Positions 20,320 through 32,182 of a stretch of DNA of 64,000 nucleotides are shown in pieces. Every line of letters starts with the position of its first letter. Position 1 is the first letter of the stretch. Where the stretch lies: NCBI GenBank assembly GCA_029379385.1, contig CM055605.1:13551001-13615000 (forward strand). The letters are read 5' to 3'. The notes under the pieces are model-generated. The model made no database searches. It was not told the DNA's origin and worked only from the letters and a program-made list of their open reading frames with translations. A program made the position numbers and the translations under genes. Origin of the DNA: Quillaja saponaria. Lineage: Eukaryota > Streptophyta > Magnoliopsida > Fabales > Quillajaceae.

Positions 20320-22420
20320 TTCCTTTAGAATCCCTGCAAAAATTCTCTAGTTAGAAAGTCATGCAAAGAATTAGATTCTCTTTTAATAAATTCTATATCA
20401 AATTCAAAAACATAAAGGATTTCCTGCCATCTAGCAAATATTTGTTTAGATGCTATATTTTTAACATCTTTAATAAGGATATCCTTAGCAGATTTGCAAT
20501 CTATTCTTAATAAGAATTTTTTTATTTAATAGGTCAGATTCAAACTTCGCTACACATGACAATTGATAATATTTTCTTTTTTATAGTAGAATAATTTTGT
20601 TGTGCACCCGTCCAAGTTCCTGAAATAAATCTAACCAACTGCTCTTTATTAGCAATTTTTTGTTTAAGTATTCCACCATATCCTATCTCGGAATCATCTA
20701 TTTCAACTATTTTAAATGCATCTGGATGAGGAATACAGAGACATGGGAGTTCTTTAACTCTTTGTTTTATCGTCTTAACTGCTTCTGTAAACTCATTATT
20801 CCATTTTGGAGGATTCTTTTTTAATCGTGCAAATAATAATTTGCAATCTAAGGCTAAATCCTTGTAAAATTCACCTACATAATTTAGACTTCCTAAGAAT
20901 CTCTGCAATTGTTGTTTTTCCCTTATCTTATTAGGGAATTTATCAACAAATTGTATGGCTCTATCAATTGGTATAATAGAACCTCTATGAATGTTATGTC
21001 CTAAAAAACGAATAGCAGTTTGAAATATTTTTACCTTCTTTGCAGAAACTGCTAATCTCGCATTCATGACAGTATTCAAGAATATATTAAGATGTTAAAA
21101 ATGTTTCTCAATAGAAGTAGAAAAAACTAGAACATCATCAATATAAACAATTATAAATTCATGATAAGAATTAAAAATATCATTCATAATGTTTTGAAAT
21201 TCAGATGGAGCATTTTTAAAACTGAATGGCATAACATTCCAGTTATAATGTCCAAAAGGTACATTGAAGGCAGTTTTGTACCTATCTTGCTCGGCATCAT
21301 AAAGTCTATTTAACAAAAAAAATTTATTAGGAATTGGGTACTTGATCCATCTAAGAGCTTTATTCAGAGGTTTGTAATTAAATACTAGCCTCGGGACTCC
21401 TCTTTCTAATTCTGCTGCATTTTCTACATAAAATTCTGGGCAACTCCAAGGACTATAACTTTTTCTTATTAATCCCTTTTTTAGTAATTCTTTAATTTCT
21501 GCCTTACAAATTTCTAAATGTGTAGGACCCATAGCTATTGGCCTAGCTTTAGTGGGTATTTGTTTTTCTGAGAAATCTGGTTCATATGGCAATTCTATAA
21601 TATGTTGTTTTCTATTCCAAAAAGCATTAGGAATCTCTGCACATATTGTTTGTTCAATTTTATGTTGAAATTTATTAATTTCATTTTGAAGCTTTAGAGA
21701 TTTCAATTGTTGCTCAATTCTCTTATACTCTATCTCTTCTTTTAGAGACATAAGAAAATTTTCTTTTCTTTTAATGGTATCTCTCATAAGATTGATTTCA
21801 TGCATTCGTGGTTCTTTAACAAATTCAAATTTAATTTGTCTTCTATTTATTATAGTTTCTACTCCTGATTCGTCTATTTTAGAAATAGGGAATAACATGT
21901 GTAAAAAATGGTTTCCTATAATCACTCCTTGTGCCAGGCCCTTAACTAGAACAAATGGTACAGGAAAACATACCTTGTTATTATAGGCTGTCGCTTTAGA
22001 TAATTTGTAGTCTATAATTAGACAATTTCCATCCGCAGCATGGAGTATTTGTGTAGTTTTCTGAAAGTACTTGGATAGGACTAGTCCTTCGTTGATGCAA
22101 TTCAAATCTGCTCCTGAATCTATTAAGGCAACAGACTGAAAACTGAATTCATTATTTACAAGTATGGTTATCTTAGTGAACCATTTTTGTGATATAACTA
22201 AGTCTACAGCACAGATCCATCCCTCTGGATCATGAAGGATGTTTACAGTTCCTTCTTCAGATTCCTGGATAATTATATCTTTTCCTCTGTTTTCAGGTTC
22301 TGGATTTTTTGTTTCTTTTGATGATTCCCATATAAGATCTTGGAACTGATCTTCATTTGATTCTTCAAGATTAGAAACTCTCTGTTTTAGAGTTCTTACT
22401 TCTTCTATTTCATTAATTTA
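20320..22420 (-). pseudogene. EPRV copy D protease, RT and RNase H
   Basis: Protease DSG is intact (plus-strand TCCTGAATC, 22112-22120). An open piece of 336 codons (22105-21095) covers protease, linker and most of RT, with YIDDVLVFS intact (21134-21145 on the plus strand). However, the fingers region lacks the stretch present in copy C between NRLYDA and EQDRYKTAF, which contains the FDMKSGYW-like motif and one catalytic Asp. A TAA just before 21079 and a frame change near 20545 interrupt the thumb and RNase H. RNase H reads EIDDSEIGYGG, with Asp in place of the Ala of DAS in copy C. Non-functional. Confidence 0.82.
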
Positions 22421-23544
22421 TGATTTTAAATCAGCAATAGTTGGTTCTTTTGATGAAGAGTTAACAATTTTTACCCTTCCTATAATATTCTTAAAGGAAT
22501 AAGAATCATTTTTTATACTTCCTTTTATAATTGAACTTTTACCCTTGTTAGACATATGAATATAGTTTTCTAACTGTATTCTTCTTTCTTCAGGGTCTGT
22601 TATTTTATCAATTAAGTCTAAAATCAGACTTTCTTCTTTTGACAAGACGTTTATACTAAGATTATTTAATCCTATAGTTTTTAGGATACATTCATCACAA
22701 TCATTGTCTGAACAACATTTTGATTTTTTAGATAATTCTGACTCAGAGTTATAGTCATTTTCTAACTTTTCTATACTAGAGTCTGAATTATACTGCTCTA
22801 TTATAAAAGCATTCAAATGTTCCTTTTCTTCGTCAGAGTCTTCTAATAAGATTTTACATAAGGATTTCTTTAAACCTTCATCAATCTGAAGTGCATTTAT
22901 TTTCTTTTTAACTCTGCATTTCTTTTGAAAATGACCCGATTTTTCACACTTATAACAAATATGAACCTTTTTGTAATTAGCTTCCTTGACTAAAGGTTTC
23001 TTACTGGATTCATAATAACCAATCTTTGACTTTTCATTATTCACAAAAATTTCCTAAAGCTCTTTTCCATCTTAATTTCTCTTTGTCAATTTGTCGTTTT
23101 AGCCTAATATCATTACATAATGATATTCCTTCTAACACTACTTCTGAAACTAACTCTCCATAAGTATAGCTACTGTATGGTATATTACCACCATGCTTAT
23201 CTTTTAGTTTATTTCTAATTTTATCAGCAAACAGAGTTGGGAGACCTGCTAAAAACTTTTCTTTCCAAAAGTCAGTTTGACTGTCTGGTCTTTGATAAAC
23301 TCTAGATAAAAACACATCTTTATACTACTGGAAGTGAGATAGATCTGGACACCTAAGATTAATCAGTTGTTTGTGTGATCTATCCAACCTAAGCATATTA
23401 GCTCCAACAAAGTGGTTTATAATTGTATAGATTAATGTGTTAACTATATCAGTTATTAGATTTCCATTTTCTTGTTTCACAGAATTTAAGATCTCTTGTT
23501 TAGAGATATCTGGCAGGTGGAAATTCCCACCATTCTAACAATTG
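22421..23544 (-). pseudogene. EPRV copy D coat-protein C-terminal half with zinc knuckle
   Basis: Starts at the copy border in the GQLLGWWDF segment (CAATTG, about 23544) and continues through YQRPDSQTDFWKEKFLAG. The open piece 23315-23037 meets the frame change created by the 104-nt deletion at GAATAATGAAAAG. The next open piece, 23044-22418 (208 codons), has knuckle CYKCEKSGHFQKKC with all four zinc ligands. It then gives the acidic linker and the LSKEESLILDLIDKI segment conserved in all copies. An in-frame stop lies in the linker near 22418. Confidence 0.8.
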
Positions 23545-23657
23545 TCCATAAAAAATATGTATAAATATATGTACGTATATATTTATACATACATGTATAT
23601 AAGTATAGGAAAAAAAATGATAAAATATAAGTTACTTGCTAGAAAATGAATGAATTA

Positions 23658-23830
23658 GGTGTAAGAAGAAGATTACGTGTGGCAATTTGCAATTAATGAA
23701 GGGACCTAGGTGTAAGAAGGAGAATAAGTGTGGCAATTTGCAATTAATGAAGGGACTTAGGTGTAAGAAGGAGAATAAGTGTGGCAACTTGTAATTAATG
23801 AAAGGGCTTAGTAATAAGAAGGAGGAAAAG
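23658..23830. repeat. Tandem repeat, 51-bp unit, about 3.4 copies
   Basis: Units start at GGTGTAAGAAG at 23658, 23709 and 23760, with a worn fourth near 23811. Each includes GTGTGGCAATTTGCAATTAA or a close variant. Copies 2 and 3 are nearly identical. Confidence 0.85.
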
Positions 23831-23944
23831 GGTGAAAAAGTTGAAATAATTAAGGAGGCATGTGGAAGAAAGTTAGGACATAAGGTGACAAGTAATAATT
23901 AACATAGAAAGGTAGCTAGACAAGTGGAAGGCAAGGAAAACACT

Positions 23945-24100
23945 AGGTGTCCATGAAATAATTAAGTAGGACATGTGTAGAGAATTAAAGAAACAAGTTA
24001 TCCATGAAATAATTAAGGTAGATATGTGTAGAAATTTAAGGAAGCAAGGTGTACATGAAATGATTAACAAGATATGTGTAAATATTTAACGTTACTAGGT
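23945..24100. repeat. Degenerate tandem repeat, 50-52-bp unit
   Basis: Three units starting near 23945, 23997 and 24047. Each has TCCATGAAATAATTAAG or a variant, followed by ATATGTGTAGA. The period is close to that of the neighbouring 51-bp repeat but the sequence differs. Confidence 0.7.
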
Positions 24101-24273
24101 GGCTTACTAATAATTAAAGAATCTAAAATAAGGAATAGGAGGAAGACAAGTGTTAGGAAAAAAATGCACATGTTAATTTAGAGAATGACAAGTAGGAGGT
24201 TGTAATTTTAGAGAACTAAAAGGGTAAAATAGGAAATGAAACTTTCTCCTAAATTCTAAACCTTGGCCATGCA

Positions 24274-24283
24274 CTATAAATAG
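24274..24283 (+). promoter_or_regulatory. TATA box of the LTR-like segment
   Basis: CTATAAATAG followed by a purine-rich leader (AGGAGGGGGGTGG and long A/G runs to about 24540). Resembles the U3/R boundary of plant LTRs. No gene starts nearby. Confidence 0.45.
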
Positions 24284-25535
24284 GAGGGGGGTGGTGAACG
24301 AAAATGTATAGGCAAGGTAAAGTAGGCACTAAAGTGAGAGAAAAAGTGAGAAAGTAGAGAAGTAAGAAAACAAAGACAGTGAGACAAATAATGAGAAATA
24401 AAAGAAAAAGGCAAACTATGAGCAAGGAGAAAAAAAGAGAGAAACTATAGGAGAAAAGGAGAAGGAAACCGGGCAAGGAAAGGAGGAAGGAGGGAGGCGT
24501 AGAAAGAAAGAAAGAAAAACAAACATAAAAGGTATTAGGCAAGTATTCATGCATTCCTTTGTTTTATTTTATCCTTGCTTTGAAAGCTACTTCCTTATTC
24601 CTCTTATATTCTTCATACTACTCTTATATATTTCATGCATATGAAATGGAAAATGAGGAAAATGAATCCCTTTTGGGAAACTTAAAGGAAACAAGGAAAC
24701 AAGGAAAAAGGCTAATTTGCATTGCATATTCCTATATTTCTAAAACTGACATCAAGAATCCTTCGTTGTTATGCATGAATGCCTGTTGAGGTTCGACTCA
24801 CTTTTTTCATCTTGATATGCAGATTAATTAGTGCCATGGGATGTGTATTGTTTTCCTTGGAGAAAGGCATTGTCTATGTAATGGGAAAAATGGCAAGTGG
24901 TTGATTATTGGTATAATTTGGTAACTAGAGTTTTGACTTAGACTTAATGTCTTAGGAGGAAGCTTGTTAGCATGTGTAAAAAGCTCCTTTTTGGTCAATA
25001 CCATGTATGTAAATAAGTATATAAGTAAATAGGTGTAATATGACTTTGTAACTTTTGTGTTCAATTCGGCTAGGCAATTTCTTAAGAGAAAGAAAGAGTC
25101 AATTAACTAAAGGACAAATGAAACAAATGATAGGATGTCAATTAGGATGAATTGTGTAAAGAATATAGGACCAACCACCAAGTAGTAATTCACTAAGGAC
25201 GTATGAAAAGGAAAATCAAAAGTATAGAGTTATAAATCAATCTTAGTTCAATGAATCAATAAAGAATTAATTAAAGATATAAGTTTAAGTCTCATAGGTA
25301 ATAAATTAGTTAAGTAATGTTCAAGTTAGACATTTAAGTAAGAAAGTTTAAGGAAACTAGTTAGGATGTTCCTTTGTAGTAAGCAAAATAAAAAGTAAAA
25401 TGAATGTACAGTAATTTGGTTTTAAAAGAATAAAAGTCAAGGAAATTTTGATGTCCTAATGATTAATGAGTAATTAATTTTCAATTAAGACACTAATTAA
25501 GTTAAGTAAATGATTAAGGAATGTAGGGTGTTACA

Positions 25536-26170
25536 GCAATGCTAGTTGCTATTATCCCTTGCGTCACAGTACTAACTTTCTAAAGCAACGGCCCCAACCC
25601 TTATCCTGGCAGCACATACTATTTTGTGATTTTTGAGTGTTTTAAGCTTGAATTTGACTTCCAATTAGACTTCTTAAAGTATTGAACCTTTAAAATACAT
25701 TAACTAAGTTAATATGAGTTACTCATATTAAAAACCTAAATCCTAGTCAAAATCAATTAGGATTCAACATCTTGATATACAATACGAACTCAACTAGGAT
25801 TTAACTAAAAACTAAGTAAACTTCAACTAAAACTCAAGAACATAGCCAATAATATTAATTAAAAAGATATATAATAAGTCTATTTAAAAAACTTATCACC
25901 CTCCCCCCTCCTTAGACTTAAATTTTTGCTAGTCCACGAACAAAAGAAAAACTAAAACATAAATTAAAACAAATAACCAAAGATGCATCATACTAGAATG
26001 ATATCCCCAACATGCTCTCAAAAGTTTCGCATGACCTATAACTAAATGTCAACCATATGTATCACTTAAATTCATGATTCAATTCAAGACCAAGTAATAA
26101 ATTCAAATGAATTTCCAATGTGTGTGTGTGTTATGATCTTTTAACAAAGAAATGCATGCAGTCTGGATAA
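25536..26170 (-). mobile_element. Athila/Tat-type LTR start with polypurine tract, reverse orientation
   Basis: On the minus strand the order is internal 3' sequence (GTTCGTGGACTAGCAAAAAT), a polypurine tract (AGGAGGGGGGAGGG, 25899-25913), then LTR start TGATAAG at 25898 continuing down to 25536. The same order, GTTCGAGGACTAGCAAAATC then TGATAAG, is seen at 60250-60288 on the plus strand. The LTR is cut at 25536 by the LTR-like segment. The left limit of the internal part is not sharp (about 26100-26170). Confidence 0.65.
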
Positions 26171-26174
26171 CTTT

Positions 26175-26515
26175 ATGTTAAGTAAGATATTATTACGATA
26201 AGCAATGTGAAAGATATTTATAATTGAATAAGAACCTCATGTTAATAATTTGGAACCATAACTAAGCATGATAAGATAATAATAATCCAACTGAAATATT
26301 GAGAGAAGTTGTAAATCTAGGTTTTCTCTATTATATTCTTATTTTTTCTTGCTTTAGTTTAATTTATCTATTCTTCTCAAAGTTTCATTCATTTGGATAA
26401 TTTTAGAATTGAGTAAGTTTAGTATTTTACTAAATATTAGTTGTAATTCCTCCTAGGAACAATCTCTACTTATCAATTTATTACTTGTTAAATGATACGT
26501 GCGCTTGCGTTAGTA
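26175..26515 (+). mobile_element. Athila/Tat-type LTR 3' end fragment
   Basis: Aligns with the last 340 bases of the solo LTR at 27070-28498: AAGATATTATTA, the AAGCATGATAA stretch, CATTCATTTGGATAA, and GATACGTGCGCTTGCGTTAGT near the end. Plus orientation, opposite to the neighbouring fragment at 25536-25898, so the two are remains of separate insertions or a rearranged one. Confidence 0.65.
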
Positions 26516-26534
26516 AAGTCCTCAACATACTTTC

Positions 26535-27069
26535 ATGCAAACTATGATCCACATTGTTAAGCCTTTCATTAGTAAATTCCTTGTGGTTTATTTTCATGAG
26601 ATTCTATTTATAGCAAGTCTAAGACAAAGCACTTAGATCACCTTCACAGTCTATTTGTTATTCTTAGAGAGGAAAAATTTTATGCTAACCTTAAAAAGTG
26701 TAGTTTCTTACAATTTAGCGTGCTCTTCTTAGGTTTGTTGTTTTTGCTGAAGGCATAGTAGCTGACTGTGAGAAACTCAAAGCTATTAAGGAGTGACCTG
26801 AACCTAGGACCATCACGGAAGTTTGTAGCTTCCATAGTTTAGTTTCTTTTTATAGGCATTTAACTAGAGCTTTTAGCACTATTATTGCTCTTATGATTGA
26901 GTGTTTGAAAAAGAGGGAATTTAAATGGACCCTTGCGGCTACTAAAGCCTTTGACACTGTCAAGCAGAAATTGACCGAAGCATTTGTCCTTAGGCACCCT
27001 GATTTTCATAAGGTATTGAAAGTTGCTTATGATGCTTCTGGTAAGCAAAGATAATACACTTATGACAAG
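26535..27069 (+). pseudogene. Chromovirus-like Ty3/gypsy RT and start of RNase H
   Basis: Degenerate pol piece reading EEKFYANLKKCSFLQF, then LGFVVFAEGIVADCEKLKAIKE, then a worn YRHLTRAFSTIIALMIECLKK. Next come FKWTLAATKAFDTVKQKLTEA and KVAYDASGKQ at the RNase H start. This is the usual RT thumb/connection/RNase H sequence of plant chromoviruses. YxDD is not preserved. It is interrupted at 27070 by a solo LTR and resumes at 28499 in the same orientation. Confidence 0.8.
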
Positions 27070-28498
27070 TGATAAGTCTATGAAATAGCCTTATTATATG
27101 TCCTTTTTATTCATATTATTTGTTATGTTATTGAGTTTTAGTTTTATTATTACTTAGTTGAGTAATTTGTTTTAAGGTGTTGAATCCTAGTTGAGTATGC
27201 TTAGGATTTAGCCTTTAATTAGGAATTTCATTGATTCTTAACTTAGTTTGTGTATTTTGAAAGTTTAATGCTTAAAGAAAACCTATTTGAAGTCAAATTG
27301 GAGTCAAATAAGGATTTCCTACGTGTCTGGCGCCATAGCCGCGAAAAAAGGGTGCCATAACACCCAAAATCGTGCAAAAAACTAACAAGTCAAAGAACAT
27401 TGGCGCTTAGGTTGCAAAAAGATGGTTGCTGGGACACTGGACCTGGTGCTGGGGTTGCAAAAAGCTATGGTTGGGGTGCCCAACTTGATCTTACAATCCG
27501 ATTTTCAATGTTAAGGCACCGGAACTTCATTGCTGCGTTGCCAAATTGATTCCTAGTCTGAATTGACTTCTTTCTGAGGATTTTAAAGCCTATTTAAAGA
27601 GGTTTATATAGGGAATAAAAATACACAAGTTTAGTTAAGAAATTCTGGAGATTAAAAGGCAAACAAGAGTGCAAGGAGCAAGGATAGCTAAAGTTTGAAG
27701 ATTGACAACCTTTATAGTTTTCTTTATTCTACTCATTCTTTACTTTCTTGTATTTGGTTGATGTTTTCTTTGTTTATATCCATGTTCACACTAAGTAGCA
27801 TGGAGTAGTTACTTCTATAGGATTACAATGGAACTCAATATGTAGCTTGGTTTTATGTTATTATTTGATTGTTTAGGGTTTGATACATGAATTATTTATC
27901 TTATTCTATGTTTTATGCTTCTAATTGATTAGCTACCAATTAGGTTGATTTGGTAACATCAGAACCTTGATTAAAAAAATCTAGGTTTAGTCTTGAATAA
28001 GATAACACTTGTTTGAATTCATTCACATGCTTGTTTGAATTTGATTTGTATGTAGGATAGAAATATACCTCCATACCTTGTGTAGCCATTGTTAGGTCTA
28101 TTCTTAATAAGTCTCGCTTAATTCAATTCTTATAGAAATATAGTGAATTAGTTAAGATATTATTATAAGTAATTCGAAAGATACTTATAATTGAATAATA
28201 ACCCTATGTTAGTAATTCGGTATCATAAATAAGCATGATAATATAATAATAATAATCTAAGTAAGTGTTGAGGGAAGTTGTAATTTTAGGTTTCTCCTTT
28301 ACATTCTTATGTTTGCTTGCTTATTTTAGATTAGTTTAATTATAAATCTCTCAAAGTTCATTCATTTGGATAAAATTAGGATTGGTAAATTTTAGTACTT
28401 AGCAATTGTTAGATCTAATTTCTCGTGGATTCGACACTCTACCTCTATCTATATTACCTGTTAATGACACATGCACTTGCGTTGTAAATTTGACAACA
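27070..28498 (+). mobile_element. Solo LTR (Athila/Tat-type, 1429 bp) inside a gypsy RNase H
   Basis: Starts TGATAAGTCTATGAAATAGC and ends TTTGACAACA. The length and internal order match the 1414-bp 5' LTR at 53284-54697, including the Cys/Gly-rich-looking GGCGCC-type block and the CATTCATTTGGATAAA word. Flanking 5-mers are ACAAG (27065-27069) and ACAAA (28499-28503), a one-mismatch target-site duplication. RNase H coding continues on the other side. No internal region, so it is a recombined solo LTR. Confidence 0.8.
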
Positions 28499-30240
28499 AC
28501 AAAGAGTTGTATATTATGGTTCAACCCTTTTTTTATTGGAGATATTACTTGCAACCTCAAGAATTTGTACTCTATTCTGACCATCAGGCATTACGATACC
28601 TACAATTCCAAAAAACTCTAAAGTCTAAGAATGCTAAGTGGGTTAAGCTTTTGAACAAGTACACCTTTTTCTTGAAACACAAATTTGGGGTGGAGAATAA
28701 GATCGCTTGTGACTTAAGTCAGGTAGTGGTTGTCTTAATGTCTTAAGCACAAGAGTCATTGGGTTTGATAGACTCAAGGATGAGTATTCCACTTTCTAAG
28801 ACTTTAGTTTAATGTTTCAAGAGATAAGTGAGGATAACCATATAGAGTATGTTGAATTCTCTATCCATGATGTCTACCTATTTCTGGTCTACTCAACTTT
28901 TTACTCCTCGCACTTCACTTAGAGATTTTTTTTTAGTTTGGGAGATTCATGCTGATGGCTTAGCAGGTCATAAGACAATAGCCCTATTATAAGACAAATT
29001 CTATTGGCCTTCTATGAAACGACATGTTGCTAAGATTGTTTCCTAATGTCGAACATGCCAATTGGGGAAAACTAAAAAGCATTACACTAGACTATATTCC
29101 CCTCTCCATTTACTACATCAGCATTGGCAAGACATAAGTATGCCAATTCTATTTGTTGTAGTTGATAGGTTCTCTAAGATGGCGCATTTTATCCCATTTT
29201 CCAAGACTACTAATGCATCTAACATAGCTAAGATATTATTTAGGGAAGTTGTCAAATTATAGTGTCTGATAAGGATGTTAAATTCTTGAGTTACTTTTAG
29301 AAGACATTATTGAAGTTATATGGCATTAGTTTGAAATTCTCCCATGCTTTCCACCCACAGATTGATGGTTAAATTGAGGTTGTTAATCGTGGTTGGGATG
29401 ATTTTCTCAGGTTTATTGTGGGGAAAAGTTGGGTAACTGGGATTTGGTGTTTTCTACTATTGAATTTGTATATAATAACTTTGTTAACAAGTTTCTTTGG
29501 GAAAGAGTCCTTTTAAGTGTATCTATGGTTACAAACCTCGTACCCCTGTTGATTTTGTTCCATTTCCCTATGATGCTCGTGTTTTTTACCTGCTAAATCA
29601 TTATACACAATATTGGTGAGTTATTTGCTAAGATTCGTAAAAAAATTGTAACGAGCTCGATTAATTGTAAACTTTCTGCTGATGTGCATCGTAGGGCTAA
29701 AGAGTTTAATGTAGGTGATCCTATTATGGTTCGCCTTCGCTTTGAACGTATACTCCACACCTCATCTATGAAATTGCATGCTAGATCTATTGGCCCTTAT
29801 CTCATTATGGACCTAATGCATATAGACTTTATTTACTTTTTCATTTAAATATTAGTCATGTTTTCAATGGTAGGATCTAACCCTTTATCCAGACAAGTTT
29901 AAGCCTTCTGTGTTGTCTTCTAGTGTTTCTATAGGTTCAACTATCCCTAAGTTCCACCGCTCCCGTCCCATCATGACGAGATTGAGGCGGTGTTAGCAGA
30001 TACAGTTGAGGATGGGTGTCATTGTTTCTTGGTTTGATGGAAGAATCACCTTGCTTCTAATGATGTTTGAATTTCAAAAGATGTTAATTGGACTCGAGCT
30101 TTTGAATCATTATTTTCTACTAAACTCTAAGGAGTTGAATTCTTTGCTATTGAGTTGAATTATTTGCTATTAGAGGAGAATGATGTGGACCCACCAGTTA
30201 AAGACTCTATAAGAGTGGGACTAGAAAGTAAGAAAAGTAT
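28499..30240 (+). pseudogene. Chromovirus-like RNase H, integrase and chromodomain-like tail
   Basis: Continues the pol cut by the solo LTR. RNase H C-terminal half: LYSDHQALRYLQ and NKYTFFLKHKFGVENKIACDLS. Integrase: HADGLAGH with CRTCQ (zinc-binding HHCC), VVVDRFSKMAHFIPFSKTTNASN of the catalytic core (given in two overlapping parts: VVVDRFSKMAHF and FSKTTNASN), then HRRAKEFNVGD. The tail has EIEAVLADTVEDG and WKNHLASND, resembling the chromodomain end of plant chromoviruses. A deletion removes the stretch between QDIS and FVVVDRF, and several stops occur. Ends near a TGATGTGGACCC stretch at 30180. Non-functional. Confidence 0.78.
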
Positions 30241-30995
30241 TTTATTTATTATCAATTTTGTTTTATTTAGTTGATATTTAAACTATTTTATATTGGTATA
30301 TTTTAAGATTATGTGTTGATGTAGTGTTGTTATATAAACCTCAAGGTAGATTGTGGAGACAGCTTTGGATACTTGATGAATCGTGATAAATAATTGACCG
30401 ACGTGACTGATTTATCCTTCACTGGAAATACCATATTTGCCAATCATTGCCAAGTTCCCACATTTACTGAAGTTCATGATGTACACAATTTTAATCCTGA
30501 AATTATTATTTGTTTCTCTCCACGCGATTTGTAGATCAAAAGCTTGTACGCGTCTATGACGTTGTCCTGCCGACTCCGCTTTTTCTTTCTTCATTTGTAT
30601 ATTTATTATATAAAACATAAAATACAGGTTAAAGTGTTAGTGACTCCGTGTTTTAAGCGTTGTACAAGAGTATTTTCGAAATCGTTTGAAAACGGAGTCT
30701 ATAGCCAGAAAAAGAGAGATCTCAAAAACCAAGGGAAATGCCGTTGAGAAAGAAAGAGACGGAAATACGAATATAAATTGGAATTTAATAAGGTTTTGTC
30801 CTAATGCCTAATCAACGATGCAACGGACAGCTGGGTTAAACTACGTCGTTTCTTCACTCCCCGTTGCTTATTCTATAATTCTGATATGCTTTTTCACTTA
30901 CGAAAATTTCCAAATTCAATTCCATTGGCTTCCAATGTAAATCTACGATTATATTTTCAGATCTTAAATTCTTGATCAAGTTCGGGAATATTGTT
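30241..30995. other. Intergenic upstream of the SUN gene
   Basis: No convincing coding region or mobile element. Open frames of 60-70 codons here show no recognisable motif. The sequence is less AT-biased than the repeat regions and probably includes the SUN gene promoter. Confidence 0.5.
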
Positions 30996-31000
30996 ATTGT

Positions 31001-31008
31001 TATATAAG
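31001..31008 (+). promoter_or_regulatory. Candidate TATA box of the SUN gene
   Basis: TATATAAG about 1.18 kb upstream of the SUN ATG. A 5'-UTR intron from CAG|GTGATAATTC (about 31181) to an acceptor before 32183 would explain the distance. The exact acceptor is uncertain. Position and consensus only. Confidence 0.45.
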
Positions 31009-32182
31009 GGGAAAGTGCGGCACTCCCATTAATTTCTGCAAGCAAGGGATCAAGAGCTAAGCCAACCTTCTACATGCAAAGTACCGTATGTTCTTGTTTG
31101 CTTAGAGGAAACCTCCTTACCTATAATCTTTTCTGATCATCCAAGAGAGTCAAGAGACATATAGAGTGCTTCAAAACTCAGGTGATAATTCTACTTTTGA
31201 AGCTCTTGATATTTTGTAATTTGTTTCGTTTTGTTTTGTTTTTTTTTTTTTTTTTCAATTCAATGTTGATTAGTTAAAGGAAAACACTAAATTGGTTAGA
31301 TCTAATGTATGATTCTTATATTTAAGCTTGAATAACAGCTGGTTTTGAACACCCTATGAGGTTTTCTATGTTCTTCATTCTTTGTACATAAGTTTGTATG
31401 GTTTCTCTCTTCTTTTTTCTTGTGTAATTGATTCTCTGAATGGTTGTGTAGAAGGTTGTAATAAAGGGAGAACGATTTAGTTCTTGAATTATTTTTCTGG
31501 GTGAATTGATTATCGAAAATTGTTAAAATAAATAAATATATAAGAAGTAAAAAGCCAGCTGTGATTGTACAAAGAAAGATTTCTTTGGTCCTAATTTAGC
31601 AAAGGGGATTTAATAGGATGTATCGTGACTTCTTTTTTCATTTACTTACGAAGACCAGTAGCTCTAGTCGTTTCACCTTAATTTTTGGTGGCAAATCACT
31701 TTTGTTGAAGGGTATTTTCTTTTGCTATACTTCTAACATGGCATCAGTATTGGCAAAAACTATCCTTTTTTCTATAGATAGTCTGTTGTAGATTGGAGTT
31801 TCTTTTGCAATCAAAGTTTTCATTTTCCATTTGGTGGATGAGTGGTGTTTTTTATTTCTCATTTTTGCATCTATTAGGTATTATATACCCATTCTTTCTC
31901 TCAACTTAAAACAGAAGGATACCTGCTACGGTTATGGTTGATTTGCAAAATTTGTTTACAATTTGAGATTCATTTTGTATTGTAATCTGTTGAACTGATT
32001 TATATAAAACATACTTAGACTTGAATCACATCTTCACTAACAAGCGACTTAACAATTTTTTCCCTCACTGAATAGATTGATATTTGAATATTGATTAAGA
32101 GGAAGAGCTTATTATCTGGTGCAGATACTACTTTCTTCATTGGCTTGTTTAGTAGTTGGCACTTGATTGCGTTGATGTGCAA

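Larger units (their letters stand above)
17229..23544 (-). mobile_element. Endogenous pararetrovirus copy D (circularly permuted, spans the primer site)
   Basis: Minus-strand copy. From high to low coordinates it reads coat-protein C-terminal half, knuckle, protease, RT, RNase H, ORF2, intergenic region, primer-binding site, leader, movement protein and coat-protein N-terminal part. It begins and ends inside the coat protein, so it contains the join between one genome end and the next start. That implies a circular or tandem template. It supplies the only complete primer site and leader in the window. ORF2 has an in-frame deletion and the other parts have scattered stops. Confidence 0.88.
23545..25535 (+). 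mobile_element. LTR-like segment ending in GGGTGTTACA
   Basis: AT-rich, non-coding stretch of about 2 kb between EPRV copy D and an Athila/Tat LTR fragment. It ends in GGGTGTTACA at 25535, the usual 3' end of plant Ty3/gypsy LTRs that start TGTAACACCC. No matching start was seen, so it is probably a 5'-truncated solo LTR. It contains two tandem-repeat blocks and a good TATA box (CTATAAATAG, 24274-24283). No primer site follows, so it is not an active 5' LTR. Identity is inferred from the end sequence and promoter layout only. Confidence 0.45.

Noticed and set aside
1..23544. A CRISPR-like or tandem array, given the repeated similar blocks
   Set aside because: The repeats are kilobase-scale viral copies in opposite orientations with no short regular spacer pattern.
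1..23544. An intact, replication-competent endogenous virus
   Set aside because: Every copy has several stops, frameshifts or deletions, and C and D share a frame-breaking deletion in the coat protein.
24249..24554. 101-codon minus-strand hydrophobic frame
   Set aside because: Reads the A/G-rich leader of the LTR-like segment backwards; Ser/Leu/Phe-rich composition comes from the low-complexity tract.
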